This document shows positions 9,114-20,511 of a stretch of 64,000 nt of DNA, piece after piece. The stretch's first letter is position 1; the number at the start of each line of letters is the position of its first letter. A program made the position numbers and the translations under genes. Below the pieces are notes generated by a model. That model saw only the letters and a program-made list of their open reading frames with translations, did no database searches and was not told the origin of the DNA. This DNA is from Nocardioides nitrophenolicus (GTDB taxonomy: Bacteria; Actinomycetota; Actinomycetes; Propionibacteriales; Nocardioidaceae), in the NCBI RefSeq assembly GCF_016907515.1, contig NZ_JAFBBY010000001.1, positions 930,001-994,000 of the forward strand, written 5' to 3'.

Positions 9114-9712
9114 TCAGCCCAGCAGCTGCGCCACCAGCGGAGCCACCTCGCGCAGCGCCTTGCCGCGGTGGGAGATGGCGTCCTTCTCCTCGCGGGTCAG
9201 CTCCGCGGTGGTGACGCCGGGGCGCTCGTCGGCGACGAAGAGCACGTCGTAGCCGAAGCCGCCGCTGCCCCGGACCTCGCGGATCACCCGGCCGTCCATC
9301 CGGCCCTCGACGACCAGCTCGCGGCCGTCGGGGTGGGCGACGGCGACGGCGCACGCGAAGTGCGCCGTACGACGCTCGTCGGGCACGTCGGCCAGCTGGG
9401 CGAGCAGCAGCTCGTTGTTGCGCTCGTCGCTCTTGGGCGGGCCGGACCACCTCGCGGACAGCACCCCCGGCATGCCGTTGAGGGCGTCGACGCAGAGACC
9501 GGAGTCGTCGGCGAGGGTCGGCAGTCCGGTGGCGGCGACGCCGGCGCGGGCCTTGACCAGGGCGTTGCCCTCGAAGGCCGGCTGGTCCTCGACCGGCTCG
9601 TCGAAGGCGTCGACGTCGTCGAGTCCGACCACCTCGACCGAGGTGAGGTGCTCGGCGAGGATCCGGCGCATCTCCTCGAGCTTCTTGGCGTTGCGGGAGG
9701 CGACCAGGACCT

Positions 9713-9716
<4 letters not shown>
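9114..9716 (-). CDS. rdgB: XTP/dITP diphosphatase (non-canonical purine NTP pyrophosphatase)
   Basis: A 200-residue Ham1/RdgB enzyme that hydrolyses dITP, dXTP and ITP to monophosphates, keeping deaminated purines out of DNA. Family motifs are [11 protein letters not shown] near the N-terminus, [28 protein letters not shown] and the C-terminal ISHRGKAL. The GTG start at 9716 overlaps the rph stop (GTGA); earlier in-frame sequence is only the wrong frame of rph. The rph-rdgB pair, preceded by murI and an MBL gene, is a conserved actinobacterial arrangement (as in the Rv1338-Rv1341 region of M. tuberculosis). Confidence 0.95.
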
Positions 9717-10420
<704 letters not shown>

Positions 10421-10429
10421 GGACTCAAC

Positions 10430-11188
10430 CTACCGAGCGGCGGCGAGCGCCCTCCGCACCGCCCAGGGCCCCAGGTCCCGGGCACGGCGGCCGAACCAGG
10501 GCGCGCCCTCGGTGACCATCCAGGCGACGTCCCGCCGCCAGCTCGGCTCGCAGCCACCGCCCGGCTCGAGACCGGGCAGCGGGAAGTCCAGGCCCGCGGC
10601 CCGCAGCCGCTCGGCCCAGGCCCGGGCCAGTGCGCGGTGTCCCCGCTCGGACGGATGGAAGCGGTCGATCGACCAGCAGGCCCGGTCGGTGACCTCGGGC
10701 ATGAGGGCCAGGTCGAGCCGGAGCCCGCCGTACGTCGCGTACAGGTCGTCGTAGACCTCGTTGACCAGCCCGATCCGCTCGGCCATCGGCCTCACGATCA
10801 CCCGCGGCAGCCCGAGCACCGCGGCGTGGTCGTGCCAGCGCACCGTCATCAGGGTGGCGCCGCCGGCGACCAGGGCCCCGGCGACCTGGCTCAGGTCGGC
10901 GTGCAGCCGCTCGGGGTCCCAGGTGGAGCGGAGGGTGTCGTTGACGCCGACCAGCAGCGACGCCAGGTCCGGGCGGTGCGCGAGCGCCTGGTCGAGCTGC
11001 TCCTCGCGGACGACCGCGGCCGTGGCCCCGGAGAGGGCGACATTGCAGAACGACACGTCGTACGACGCTCGCAGCGCCTCGGCGAGCAGGCGCGCCCAGC
11101 CTCGCCACCCGCCTGCGGGGACCGGGTCGCCGAGCCCGACGGTGGTGCTGTCGCCGAGGGCGGCGAAGCGCAGGTATCCGTTGCCCAC
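10430..11188 (-). CDS. SGNH/GDSL hydrolase family protein
   Basis: A protein of about 252 residues of the SGNH hydrolase superfamily (esterases, lipases, acyl hydrolases). Block I FAALGDSTTVGLGD carries the nucleophile Ser, the NVALSGATA region block II, LVGVNDT block III (Gly-x-Asn) and SIDRFHPSERGHRALA block V with the catalytic Asp-x-x-His. No signal peptide, so cytoplasmic. The start is uncertain: GTG at 11188 and TTG at 11197 are both possible and neither has a clear RBS; GTG was chosen. The substrate is unknown. A strong inverted repeat lies just upstream (11198-11234). Confidence 0.85.
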   Translation of the reverse strand: MGNGYLRFAALGDSTTVGLGDPVPAGGWRGWARLLAEALRASYDVSFCNVALSGATAAVVREEQLDQALAHRPDLASLLVGVNDTLRSTWDPERLHADLSQVAGALVAGGATLMTVRWHDHAAVLGLPRVIVRPMAERIGLVNEVYDDLYATYGGLRLDLALMPEVTDRACWSIDRFHPSERGHRALARAWAERLRAAGLDFPLPGLEPGGGCEPSWRRDVAWMVTEGAPWFGRRARDLGPWAVRRALAAAR

Positions 11189-11197
11189 GTCAAGCAA

Positions 11198-11234
11198 CCG
11201 TGGCGGAGCCCGCTACGCGCAGGCCCCGCCACGG
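11198..11234 (-). terminator. candidate terminator hairpin after the ABC exporter operon
   Basis: CCGTGGCGG (11198-11206) and CCGCCACGG (11226-11234) form a perfect 9-bp GC-rich stem with a 19-nt loop. It lies 43 bp beyond the stop of the ABC permease gene (11277, minus strand) and just before the GDSL gene start. There is no T-tract, which is common for actinobacterial terminators. It could also affect GDSL gene expression as a leader structure. Confidence 0.5.
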
Positions 11235-11276
11235 TGACGTGTCCGGCAACCTTCGGTGAAGGCCCGGGGGTGGGTG

Positions 11277-12142
11277 CTACTTCACCTCGGCGCGCAGCAG
11301 CCGCCAGGTGCCGAGGAGCAGCGGGAGACCGACCCAGATCAGCACCGAGACGATGACGTGGGCCAGCCCGAGCCCACCGGTGTGGAGCGTGACGTCGAGG
11401 TCGTTCTCCAGGGAGCGGGCGTCGGCGTCGCTGACCTGGAAGGGCAGCAGCGCGATCCGCATGCTGATCCACGGCAGGATCGACTGGGCCCAGTCGAAGG
11501 CGATCCACAGCACGTACATGATGCCGGGCACGATCACGCCGCCCTCGAGGATCCACACGTAGACGTAGTAGAGCGCGAGCGCGCCGGGGCTGCTGAGCAG
11601 GAGCAGACCGAAGCCGAAGCCCATCAGCAGGTAGAGCACCTGGGTGGCCAGGGCCCAGCCGAAGGTGCCGGCGGTGACATTCCAGCTCGCGTCGGTGCCG
11701 GCGATCGCGGCACACAGGATGTTGCCGATCAGGCCGAGGACCAGCGCCAGCAGGATGGTCGCCACCCCCAGCGCCATCACCGCGACCAGCTTGGCGAGGA
11801 CGACGCGCAGCCGGCTGGACTCCAGCGCGAAGGTGACCATCGCGGTGCGCTGGCTCCACTCCTGGGTGACGATCGTGATCGCCATGACCGGGACCAGCAT
11901 CGAGACCGGGATGGTGAGGATGTTGAGCCAGTCGTTGGCCGACGGCGGGGTCGCGTCGGCCAACGCCACCACGAGCACCACGATGGCGAAGACCAGCGCC
12001 AGCAGGCCGGCGGTGATCGCGAGCAGCCAGCGGCCCGCCCGGGTGTCGAGCATCTTGCGCCACTCGACGCGGATCAGCCGCGAGAACGGGACCCGCGGGG
12101 TCCCCGAGACGTCGAGGGTCAGCTGGGGAGCGGCGATGCTGC

Positions 12143-12146
<4 letters not shown>
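11277..12146 (-). CDS. ABC-2 type transporter permease
   Basis: A 289-residue integral membrane subunit of an ABC exporter. A cytoplasmic N-terminus with the motif SRLIRVEWRKMLDTRAGRWLLA, typical of ABC-2 permeases encoded beside a NatA-like ATPase, leads into about six membrane segments (near residues 42-65, 85-105, 115-140, 160-180, 200-225 and 255-280). It overlaps the ATPase gene by 4 bp and is expressed from the same transcript. A DesK/NarL-type two-component system is divergently placed upstream, the layout of peptide-antibiotic-sensing or membrane-stress exporters; the cargo is unknown. Confidence 0.88.
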
Positions 12147-13060
<914 letters not shown>

Positions 13061-13189
13061 GGGTCCAGCCTGCCCGACCGGCCCGGCTCGGGCATCGAAC
13101 CGGCGTCGCGAGTCGCCCCGACCAAAGTAGGTGGTGGCTCGGTCCCCGGACGCTGCCGCTCCCCGCCCGGAGGCTCTAGGGTCGCTGTC

Positions 13190-14404
13190 GTGGAGGAGCC
13201 GACGCCGGACGACTACCAGCCTCGGCTGCGCTGGTACGGCCACGTCTGGCGCTACCTGCTGATGCTGGTCGTCAGCGCCCTGGTCTGGGCGCCGGCGGTC
13301 GACGAGCAGGTCGACGAGCTCCCGGTGCTGTTCTGGGTCGACATCGTGCTCGGCGTCGTCGCCTACGTCGCCGTCGCCTACCGGCGACGCTGGCCGGTGC
13401 CGATCGCGGTCGCGACCATCCTGATGACGCCGTTCAGCTCGATCGCGGCCGGGCCGGCGACCCTCGCGACGGTCTCGCTGGCCACCCGGCGGCGCTGGTG
13501 GCAGGTCATCGGGATCGGCCTGCTCAACCTGCTCGGCGGCTGGGCCTACTACTGGGTGCAGCCGATGCACGACACCGACCCGTGGTGGCTGACCGCCACC
13601 GTGAGCGTCGCGGTGTGCGCGGCGATCCTGGCCTGGGGCATGTTCATCGGCTCGCGTCGCGAGCTGATCTGGACGCTGCGGCAGCGGGCCGAGACCGCCG
13701 AGGCCGAGCGCGACCTGCGCGCCGCGCAGGCCCGGTCCAACGAACGGGCCCGGATCGCCCGCGAGATGCACGACGTGCTCGCCCACCGGATCTCGCAGAT
13801 CTCGATGCACGCCGGCGCGCTGACCTACCGCGAGGACCTGTCCGCCGACGAGATGCGCAGCAGCGTCGCCGTGATCCAGGCCAAGGCGCACGAGGCGCTG
13901 ACGGACCTGCGCGAGGTGCTCGGCGTGCTCCGCGACGTCGACGGAGCGGCGGCCGCCGGTCCGCTCACGGGTCCACAGCCGACGTACGGCGACCTCGAGG
14001 CGCTGGTCGTCGACGCGCGCGCGGCCGGCGCCGCCATCGAGTACGACGACGGGCTGAGCGGCCCGCTCCCCGACGCCGTCGGGCGCACCGTCTACCGGAT
14101 CGTCCAGGAGGGCATCACCAACGCCGGCAAGCACGCCCCCGCCGCCACCCTGCGGATCGCGGTGAGCGGCTCCCCCACGGACGGCGTGAGCGTCGTGCTC
14201 CGCAACGCGCTGGGCTTCGGCCCCACCCGCACCCCCGGCGCGGGGCTGGGCCTGGTCGGGCTCACCGAGCGGGCCGAGCTGCGTGGCGGCGTCCTCGAGC
14301 ACGGCATCGAGCACACCGCCGAACCCGCCGGCGCCGACGTCTTCGTGCTGCGCGCCTGGCTACCGTGGGCCGCCGAGCCCGGTCAGGGAGAGGACCACCC
14401 GTGA
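13190..14404 (+). CDS. sensor histidine kinase (DesK/NarX-type, HisKA_3)
   Basis: A 404-residue membrane kinase. Residues 18-150 hold four to five membrane segments with short loops (intramembrane-sensing layout), followed by a coiled linker (RQRAETAEAERDLRAAQARSN). The HisKA_3 dimerisation box ARIAREMHDVLAHRISQISM has its phospho-acceptor His near residue 194, and a short HATPase domain follows (VQEGITNAGKHAP N-box, GAGLGLVGLTERAELRGG G-box). It overlaps the response regulator gene by 4 bp (GTGA). Divergent from the ABC exporter it probably controls; the signal is unknown. The GTG start at 13190 has AGGG about 9 nt upstream. Confidence 0.9.
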   Translation: MEEPTPDDYQPRLRWYGHVWRYLLMLVVSALVWAPAVDEQVDELPVLFWVDIVLGVVAYVAVAYRRRWPVPIAVATILMTPFSSIAAGPATLATVSLATRRRWWQVIGIGLLNLLGGWAYYWVQPMHDTDPWWLTATVSVAVCAAILAWGMFIGSRRELIWTLRQRAETAEAERDLRAAQARSNERARIAREMHDVLAHRISQISMHAGALTYREDLSADEMRSSVAVIQAKAHEALTDLREVLGVLRDVDGAAAAGPLTGPQPTYGDLEALVVDARAAGAAIEYDDGLSGPLPDAVGRTVYRIVQEGITNAGKHAPAATLRIAVSGSPTDGVSVVLRNALGFGPTRTPGAGLGLVGLTERAELRGGVLEHGIEHTAEPAGADVFVLRAWLPWAAEPGQGEDHP

Positions 14405-15066
14405 GCGACCAGATCCGCGTCATCATCGTCGACGACGACCCCTTGGTGCGCTCCGCGCTGGGCCTGATGCTCGGCGGGCAGGCCGACATCGCCGTCGTCG
14501 GCGAGGCCGCCGACGGCCGGGCCGGCATCGCGCTGGCCCGGGAGCTGGCCCCCGACGTCGTCTTGATGGACATCCGGATGCCCGTCCTCGACGGGCTCGC
14601 CGCCACCCGGATCCTGCACGCCGACCCCCGGCCCCCGCGGGTGATCGTGCTGACCACCTTCGACGCCGACGACTACGTCGTGGGCGCCCTGGCCGCGGGC
14701 GCCGACGGCTTCCTGCTCAAGGACACCGCTCCCCCGGAGATCGTCGCCGCCCTCCGCAAGGTCGCCGACGGCGACCCGATGCTCTCCCCCTCCGTGACCC
14801 GCACCCTGATCGAGCGGGTCCGCACCGAGTCCGGCGACAGCCGGGCCGCCGACGCCCAGCGCCGCCTCGACCGGCTCACCGAGCGCGAGCTCGAGGTCGC
14901 CGGCGCCGTCGGGCGCGGACTGTCCAACGCCGAGATCGCCCGCGAGCTGCACCTGTCGGTGCCGACGGTGAAGGGCCACGTCTCGAAGCTGTTCGAGAAG
15001 CTGGAGACCACCAACCGGGTGCAGATCGCGCTGACGATCAGGGACGCGGGGCATCCGGTGGAGTGA
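14401..15066 (+). CDS. response regulator, NarL/FixJ (LuxR) type
   Basis: A 221-residue DNA-binding response regulator. The receiver domain (residues 1-120) begins IRVIIVDDDPLVR with the acidic pocket, has phospho-Asp in DVVLMDIRMPV (about residue 55), the conserved Thr of VLTTFDADDYV and Lys of GFLLKDTAPPE. The LuxR helix-turn-helix (about 155-215) contains LTERELEVAGAVGRGLSNAEIARELHLSVPTVKGHVSK. It pairs with the overlapping kinase gene and most likely activates the divergent ABC exporter operon. Confidence 0.94.
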   Translation: MSDQIRVIIVDDDPLVRSALGLMLGGQADIAVVGEAADGRAGIALARELAPDVVLMDIRMPVLDGLAATRILHADPRPPRVIVLTTFDADDYVVGALAAGADGFLLKDTAPPEIVAALRKVADGDPMLSPSVTRTLIERVRTESGDSRAADAQRRLDRLTERELEVAGAVGRGLSNAEIARELHLSVPTVKGHVSKLFEKLETTNRVQIALTIRDAGHPVE

Positions 15067-15075
15067 GGCCCCGGC

Positions 15076-15900
15076 CTACAGCTCGTAGACCGTGCCCTGC
15101 GCCGCCAGCTCCGTCGGCCCGTCGTACGCCGCCTCCGCCTCGGCCAGCATGGTGGCCGCGTCGTGCCACGGCGGGACGTGGGTGACCACGAGCCGCTTGG
15201 CGCCGGCCTTCGCGGCGACCTCGCCGGCCTCGGTGCCGGTGAGGTGCAGGTGCGGGGGGTTGTCGTCGCAGGAGCGGAAGGACGCCTCGCACAGGAACAG
15301 GTCGGCGTCGGCGGCGATGTCGGACAGCGTCGCCGTGGGGCCGGTGTCGCCGCTGTAGGCGAGCACCTTGCCGAAGGCGGAGACCCGCAGGCCGTAGGCC
15401 GGGACCGGGTGGTCGACCTCGTAGGGCTCGATCCGGAAGGGCCCGATCTCGATCGGGTCGCCGTAGACGCGGAAGGAGAACTCCTCGCGCATGCCGGGCT
15501 TGCGGGGCAGGTCGTAGGCCTTGGCCAGCCGCTTGGCGGTGCCCTTCGGTCCCCAGACGGGGATCTTCGGCTGGGTGCCGGTGGGGTGGTACTTGCGCAG
15601 CACGTAGTAGCTGGTCATGTCGACGCAGTGGTCGGCGTGCAGGTGGCTGATGAACACCGCGTCGACCTGCAGCGGGTCGACATAGCGCTGCAGTGCGCCG
15701 AGGGCGCCGTTGCCCATGTCGAGCACCAGGCTCCAGGTGCGCAGCGCGTCGACGGCCTGCACCAGGTAGCAGCTCGCGGGCGAGTCCGGGCCGGGGTAGG
15801 AGCCCGAGCAGCCCACGACGGTCACCTTCACCGTGTTCGGCGCTGGTGGCACGCGCAGCGCCGTCGTCGCCGGCGCCACCGTCGCGCTGTCGTCCACCAT
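15076..15900 (-). CDS. MBL-fold metallo-hydrolase, probable cAMP phosphodiesterase (Rv1339-like)
   Basis: A 274-residue metallo-beta-lactamase-fold enzyme close to the RNase Z/class II phosphodiesterase branch. The metal ligands are HLHADHCVDM (HxHxDH), DHPVPAYGLR, YSGDTGPTATL and LHLTGTEAG, with VVTHVPPWHD near the C-terminus. Its place directly after murI and before rph matches Rv1339 of M. tuberculosis, reported to lower cAMP as an atypical phosphodiesterase; the same role here is inferred from synteny and motifs. The ATG shares one base with the murI stop (TGATG), so the two are translationally coupled. A GTG one codon upstream is an alternative start. Confidence 0.85.
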   Translation of the reverse strand: MVDDSATVAPATTALRVPPAPNTVKVTVVGCSGSYPGPDSPASCYLVQAVDALRTWSLVLDMGNGALGALQRYVDPLQVDAVFISHLHADHCVDMTSYYVLRKYHPTGTQPKIPVWGPKGTAKRLAKAYDLPRKPGMREEFSFRVYGDPIEIGPFRIEPYEVDHPVPAYGLRVSAFGKVLAYSGDTGPTATLSDIAADADLFLCEASFRSCDDNPPHLHLTGTEAGEVAAKAGAKRLVVTHVPPWHDAATMLAEAEAAYDGPTELAAQGTVYEL

Positions 15901-16739
15901 CACCGCACACCCCCTGCGAACTGACCCGCCGCGACCAGCTCCGGTCCGAGGAACCGACGCCCGATCGTCTCGAACTCCGCCGGGGAGCCGGTCGTCGTGA
16001 AGGTGTACGACGGCTCGCCGGTCGGCCGCATGAGGCCGGAGTCGGCCAGCATCCGGTAGACGTCCTTGGCGCACTCCTCCGCGCTGCTCACCAAGGTGAC
16101 GTCGTCGCCCATCACATAGGAGATGACGCCGGTGAGCAGCGGGTAGTGGGTGCAGCCGAGGATCAGGGTGTCGATGCCGAGCTCGGTGAGCGGGTCGAGG
16201 TAGTCGTGGGCGACCGCGATCAGCTCCTCGCCTCCGGTCACCCCCGCCTCCACGAAGTCGACGAAGCGCGGGCAGGCCCGGGTGGTCAGGGAGATCTGGG
16301 GCGCCGCGGCGAAGGCGTCGTCGTAGGCCATCGACTCGGCGGTCGCGCGGGTGCAGATGACGCCGATCCGGCCGTTGCGGGTGGCGGCGACCGCGCGCCG
16401 GGCGGCGGGGTAGATCACCTCGACCACGGGGACGTCGTAGCGCTCACGGGCGTCGCGCAGCATCGCGGCCGACGCGGAGTTGCACGCGATGACGAGGGCC
16501 TTGACGCCCTGGTCGACGAGATGGTCGAGGCACTCGAGGGCGTACTCGCGCACCTCGCCGATCGGCTTGGGGCCGTAGGGCTGGCGGGCGGTGTCGCCGA
16601 CGTAGGTGATCGACTCGTGGGGCAGCTGGTCGATGACCGAGCGCGCGACGGTGAGCCCGCCGAAGCCGGAGTCGAAGATCCCGATCGGTGCATCGAGCTC
16701 GAAGCCGACGCCGCCGTCGGGATGGTTCACCTGCCGCAC
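15900..16739 (-). CDS. murI: glutamate racemase
   Basis: A 279-residue cofactor-independent racemase supplying D-glutamate for peptidoglycan. Residues [18 protein letters not shown] carry the substrate-binding Asp-Ser, [10 protein letters not shown] the first catalytic Cys and GCTHYPLL the second, followed by the partner His of that motif. The length is normal. The GTG at 16739 was taken as start, but a GTG three codons downstream (MNHPDGG... if used) has a better purine-rich stretch before it. It is coupled to the downstream MBL gene through TGATG and belongs to the conserved cysM-murI-MBL-rph-rdgB order. Confidence 0.95.
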   Translation of the reverse strand: MRQVNHPDGGVGFELDAPIGIFDSGFGGLTVARSVIDQLPHESITYVGDTARQPYGPKPIGEVREYALECLDHLVDQGVKALVIACNSASAAMLRDARERYDVPVVEVIYPAARRAVAATRNGRIGVICTRATAESMAYDDAFAAAPQISLTTRACPRFVDFVEAGVTGGEELIAVAHDYLDPLTELGIDTLILGCTHYPLLTGVISYVMGDDVTLVSSAEECAKDVYRMLADSGLMRPTGEPSYTFTTTGSPAEFETIGRRFLGPELVAAGQFAGGVR

Positions 16740-16828
16740 CCGGTCAGACTACGGCGTCGATGTGCCCGCAGTCGGCATTCCGGGACCGAGATCACGTCCG
16801 GCCCGCGTCGCGACGTAGGGTCGTCAAG

Positions 16829-17854
16829 GTGACTTCCCTGCGCCGCCCCGCCGCCGTCCTCGCCGCCACGCTCGCCGCCGCGCTCCTCGCCGCCCCCGGG
16901 CCGGCCACGGCCGACCGCGCCGACGCCGGGCGCGCGACGGTCAACGGCAAGCACGTCATCGCGATCTCCGTCGACGGCCTCAACCCGCGCGCGCTCAACC
17001 GGCTCGGCCGCGCCGGTGCGCCGAACCTGCACCGGTTGATCAAGGACGAGGGCGCCGGCACCCTCAACGCCCGCACCCAGCTCGAGATGACGGTCACCCT
17101 GCCCAACCACACCAGCATGGTCACCGGGCGCCGGATCAAGGCGAGCAAGGGCGGGCACGGCGTCACCTGGAACGACGACAAGGTGACCAAGACCGTCCAG
17201 CAGGCCGCCGGCCACGACGTGGCCTCGGTGTTCACCCAGGTGCACGAGGCGGGCGGCACGACCGCGGTCTACGCGACGAAGTCGAAGTTCTGGCTCTTCG
17301 AGCGGTCCTGGCCCAAGGCGGTCGACAAGAACGTCATCCAGGTCGAGAAGAACGGTGCCGTCGTCAAGGCGCTGCGCAGCGACCTGGCCACCGACCCGGC
17401 GTCCTTCTCCTTCGTCCACCTCGGCAAGCCGGACCAGGTCGGCCACCACTCCGGGTGGATGTCGGCGAAGTACCTCAAGGCCGTCGCCAAGATGGACGCG
17501 CTGGTCGGCTCGATCATGGACCAGGTCAGCTCCACGCCGGCGCTGCGCGACAACACCGTCATCGTGCTGACCTCCGACCACGGCGGCATCCCCGGCACCA
17601 AGAACCACGCGATCAAGACCAACCGCGAGGACTACCGCGTCGCGTTCGCCTTCTGGGGCGCCGGCGTGGCCCAGAAGGACCTGTACGCGCTCAACCCGGA
17701 CCGGGCCAAGCCCGGTCGCTCCCGCCCCGGCTTCGGCGCGTCCCCGCAGCCGATCCGCAACGGCGAGGTCGCCAACGCCAGCCTCGACATCCTCGGCGTC
17801 GGACCGGTGCCCGACAGCCTGTGGAACGTCGAGCAGGACCTCGACTGGAAGTGA
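16829..17854 (+). CDS. exported alkaline phosphatase superfamily protein (phosphodiesterase/pyrophosphatase type)
   Basis: A 341-residue secreted enzyme of the nucleotide pyrophosphatase/phosphodiesterase branch. A signal peptide (about residues 1-30, AAALLAAPGPATA) precedes the core: VIAISVDGLNPRAL (metal Asp), LEMTVTLPNHTSMVTGR with the nucleophile Thr, FVHLGKPDQVGHHSGW (Asp and His metal ligands) and VLTSDHGG (Asp-His). The final His ligand is likely in KNHAIKTN. It may cleave extracellular phosphodiesters or nucleotides. It is divergent from murI across about 90 bp and nearly abuts the convergent DUF3152 gene (9 bp). Confidence 0.87.
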   Translation: MTSLRRPAAVLAATLAAALLAAPGPATADRADAGRATVNGKHVIAISVDGLNPRALNRLGRAGAPNLHRLIKDEGAGTLNARTQLEMTVTLPNHTSMVTGRRIKASKGGHGVTWNDDKVTKTVQQAAGHDVASVFTQVHEAGGTTAVYATKSKFWLFERSWPKAVDKNVIQVEKNGAVVKALRSDLATDPASFSFVHLGKPDQVGHHSGWMSAKYLKAVAKMDALVGSIMDQVSSTPALRDNTVIVLTSDHGGIPGTKNHAIKTNREDYRVAFAFWGAGVAQKDLYALNPDRAKPGRSRPGFGASPQPIRNGEVANASLDILGVGPVPDSLWNVEQDLDWK

Positions 17855-17863
17855 CGCCCGCGG

Positions 17864-18715
17864 TCAGCGGCGGCGCAGCTCGGCGGGCGTGGGCCAGGGG
17901 TTGAACCGGCAGCCGGCCGTGCCCTTGGACTGCTGCATCATCACCGGCGCGAGGGCGCCGCGCCGCGGGCAGGACGCATGTCCGTAGCCCAGCCAGTGTC
18001 CGGTCTCGTGGTTGACGACCATGTGCTGGTAGTCGCGCAGCGCGAGCCCCGCCTCGCGCCACGCCGGTGACGCCCCACGCCAGCGGTCGAGGTTGATGAT
18101 CACGTTGCGCCCGACCCGGCACGACCACTGGGCGCTGCAGGCGCCCGAGAACGCCGGCACCAGCCGCGCCTGCGCGAGCCACAGCGTGAACGCACCCCCG
18201 CGCCTGACCTGCTTGAAGCGCACGCCCCTGCCCCGCCAGCCCCGCGGGTCGTCGTACGTCTCCTGGACCAGGCCGCGCGCCTGGGCGAGATCGACGCCGC
18301 CGAGGCTGCCGCGGGTGCGGACCTCGTAGCGGACGGTGCGGCGCACCGGGACCCGGTGCTTGACCCGGCCGACCGGGAGACCGGCGGCGGTGTCGGCGTA
18401 CCCGGTGGCGCCGACGACCACGGTGACGTCGAGCCGGTGGCCGACGTCCTCGGGCGCGATCTCGTGCCTGCGCCCCACCGCCCCGGGGATCGGGACGCCG
18501 TCACGCAGCCACTGGTAGCCGACCCGCTCGGGGGCCGGTGACCAGGCGCCCGGGTCGGCCACCAGGGTGCGGCCGAACCTGCGCGCGCCGTCGTACGACG
18601 CCGGCTGGACCTGCACCAGCGGCGGCGGGTCGTCGGCGACCGCGGGCGCGGCGGGGATCGCCAGCGCGGCGGAGAGGGCGAGGGCCAGGCCGAGCAGGAC
18701 GCGGGTCACGCTCAT
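17864..18715 (-). CDS. exported DUF3152 protein with zincin motif
   Basis: A 283-residue secreted protein. A signal peptide (about residues 1-28, AIPAAPAVADD) leads into an immunoglobulin-like/Ig-repeat-like region (residues ~35-115, PGAWSPAPERVGYQWLRDG...) and a C-terminal DUF3152 domain. That domain contains VVNHETGHWLGYGHASC, an HExGHxxGxxH zinc-metalloprotease signature, with four Cys that could form disulfides (GACSAQWSC, SCPRRG, TAGC). The metalloprotease fold is well supported by the motif, but activity of the family is not established. The ATG at 18715 lies 13 bp downstream of the cysM stop, so it may be read through from the cysteine operon. Confidence 0.85.
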   Translation of the reverse strand: MSVTRVLLGLALALSAALAIPAAPAVADDPPPLVQVQPASYDGARRFGRTLVADPGAWSPAPERVGYQWLRDGVPIPGAVGRRHEIAPEDVGHRLDVTVVVGATGYADTAAGLPVGRVKHRVPVRRTVRYEVRTRGSLGGVDLAQARGLVQETYDDPRGWRGRGVRFKQVRRGGAFTLWLAQARLVPAFSGACSAQWSCRVGRNVIINLDRWRGASPAWREAGLALRDYQHMVVNHETGHWLGYGHASCPRRGALAPVMMQQSKGTAGCRFNPWPTPAELRRR

Positions 18716-18728
18716 CGAGCCTAGGCGT

Positions 18729-19721
<993 letters not shown>

Positions 19722-20000
19722 TCAGCGAGCGCCGCCGGCGACCGCCGGCAGGATGACGACCTGATCGCCGTCGGAGAGCGCGGCGTCGAGGCTGCCGATG
19801 AACCGGACGTCCTCGTCGTTGATGTAGATGTTGACGAACCGGCGCAGGTCCTCGCCCTCGATCAGGCGGTCCTTGATGCCGGGGTGGTTGGCCTCGAGGG
19901 AGTCGATCAGCGCGCTCAGCGTCGCTCCGTCGGCGTTGACCGCCTTCTCGCCACCGGTGTAGGTGCGCAGGATGGTCGGGATCCGGACCTCGATGGCCAT
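19722..20000 (-). CDS. cysO: sulfur-carrier protein CysO (MoaD/ThiS family)
   Basis: A 92-residue ubiquitin-fold sulfur carrier. In the known pathway its C-terminal Gly-Gly is converted to a thiocarboxylate, CysM attaches the serine-derived moiety, and Mec releases cysteine. The sequence IPTILRTYTGGEKAV, FVNIYINDEDVRF and DQVVILPAVAGG are close to the mycobacterial protein. Unusually the protein does not stop at Gly-Gly: Ala91-Arg92 follow, so proteolytic trimming would be needed before activation. The ATG is 1 nt after the mec stop (TGACATG), so translation is coupled. Confidence 0.93.
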   Translation of the reverse strand: MAIEVRIPTILRTYTGGEKAVNADGATLSALIDSLEANHPGIKDRLIEGEDLRRFVNIYINDEDVRFIGSLDAALSDGDQVVILPAVAGGAR

Positions 20001-20001
20001 G

Positions 20002-20448
20002 TCAGCTGGTCTCCTCTGCTGCTTCGTTGGCGCCGGCGACCACGACCTCTTCCTCGGTCACGACGCCGTCGACGATTCTGTACGACCTGAACTCCACCGG
20101 GCCGGGGTTATTCCCGTGCTCCCGCGTGCTCACCAGCACGTAGTGCGCGCCCGGCTCGCCGGCCAGGTTGATGTCGGTCACGCTCGGGTACGCCTCGGTC
20201 GCGGAGTGCGAGTGGTAGATCACCACCGGCTCCTCGTCGCGCTCGTCCATCTCCTTGTAGAGCTGGAAGAGGTCCGTCGAGTCGTACTCGTAGAACGTGG
20301 GACTGCCCGCCGCGTTGACCATCTCGATCAGCCGCGCCGGCCGATCGCTCCCGATCGGGCCCGCGACCATGCCGCACGCCTCGACGGGGTGGTCCCGCTT
20401 GGCGTGCCCCACGATGGCGTCGTACGTCGCCTGGTCGATCCGCAGCAC
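20002..20448 (-). CDS. mec: CysO-cysteine peptidase Mec (JAMM/MPN+ metalloprotease)
   Basis: A 148-residue zinc peptidase that hydrolyses the CysO-cysteine adduct to free cysteine. The complete JAMM set is visible: Glu23 (HPVEACG), His79-Ser-His81 (IYHSHS), and Ser89-x-x-Asp92 (YPSVTD). The length matches the mycobacterial enzyme. The GTG at 20448 is the only sensible start; in-frame sequence further up belongs to the repeat region and the desaturase complement. First gene of mec-cysO-cysM. Because the neighbouring CysO ends in Gly-Gly-Ala-Arg, this peptidase may also remove that dipeptide; that is inference. Confidence 0.92.
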   Translation of the reverse strand: MLRIDQATYDAIVGHAKRDHPVEACGMVAGPIGSDRPARLIEMVNAAGSPTFYEYDSTDLFQLYKEMDERDEEPVVIYHSHSATEAYPSVTDINLAGEPGAHYVLVSTREHGNNPGPVEFRSYRIVDGVVTEEEVVVAGANEAAEETS

Positions 20449-20511
20449 GCGGTCAAGGGTATGGGCTCCACCGTGGTGGGTCGGAATCGGGCCGGGTGGC
20501 GGGACGCAGTC

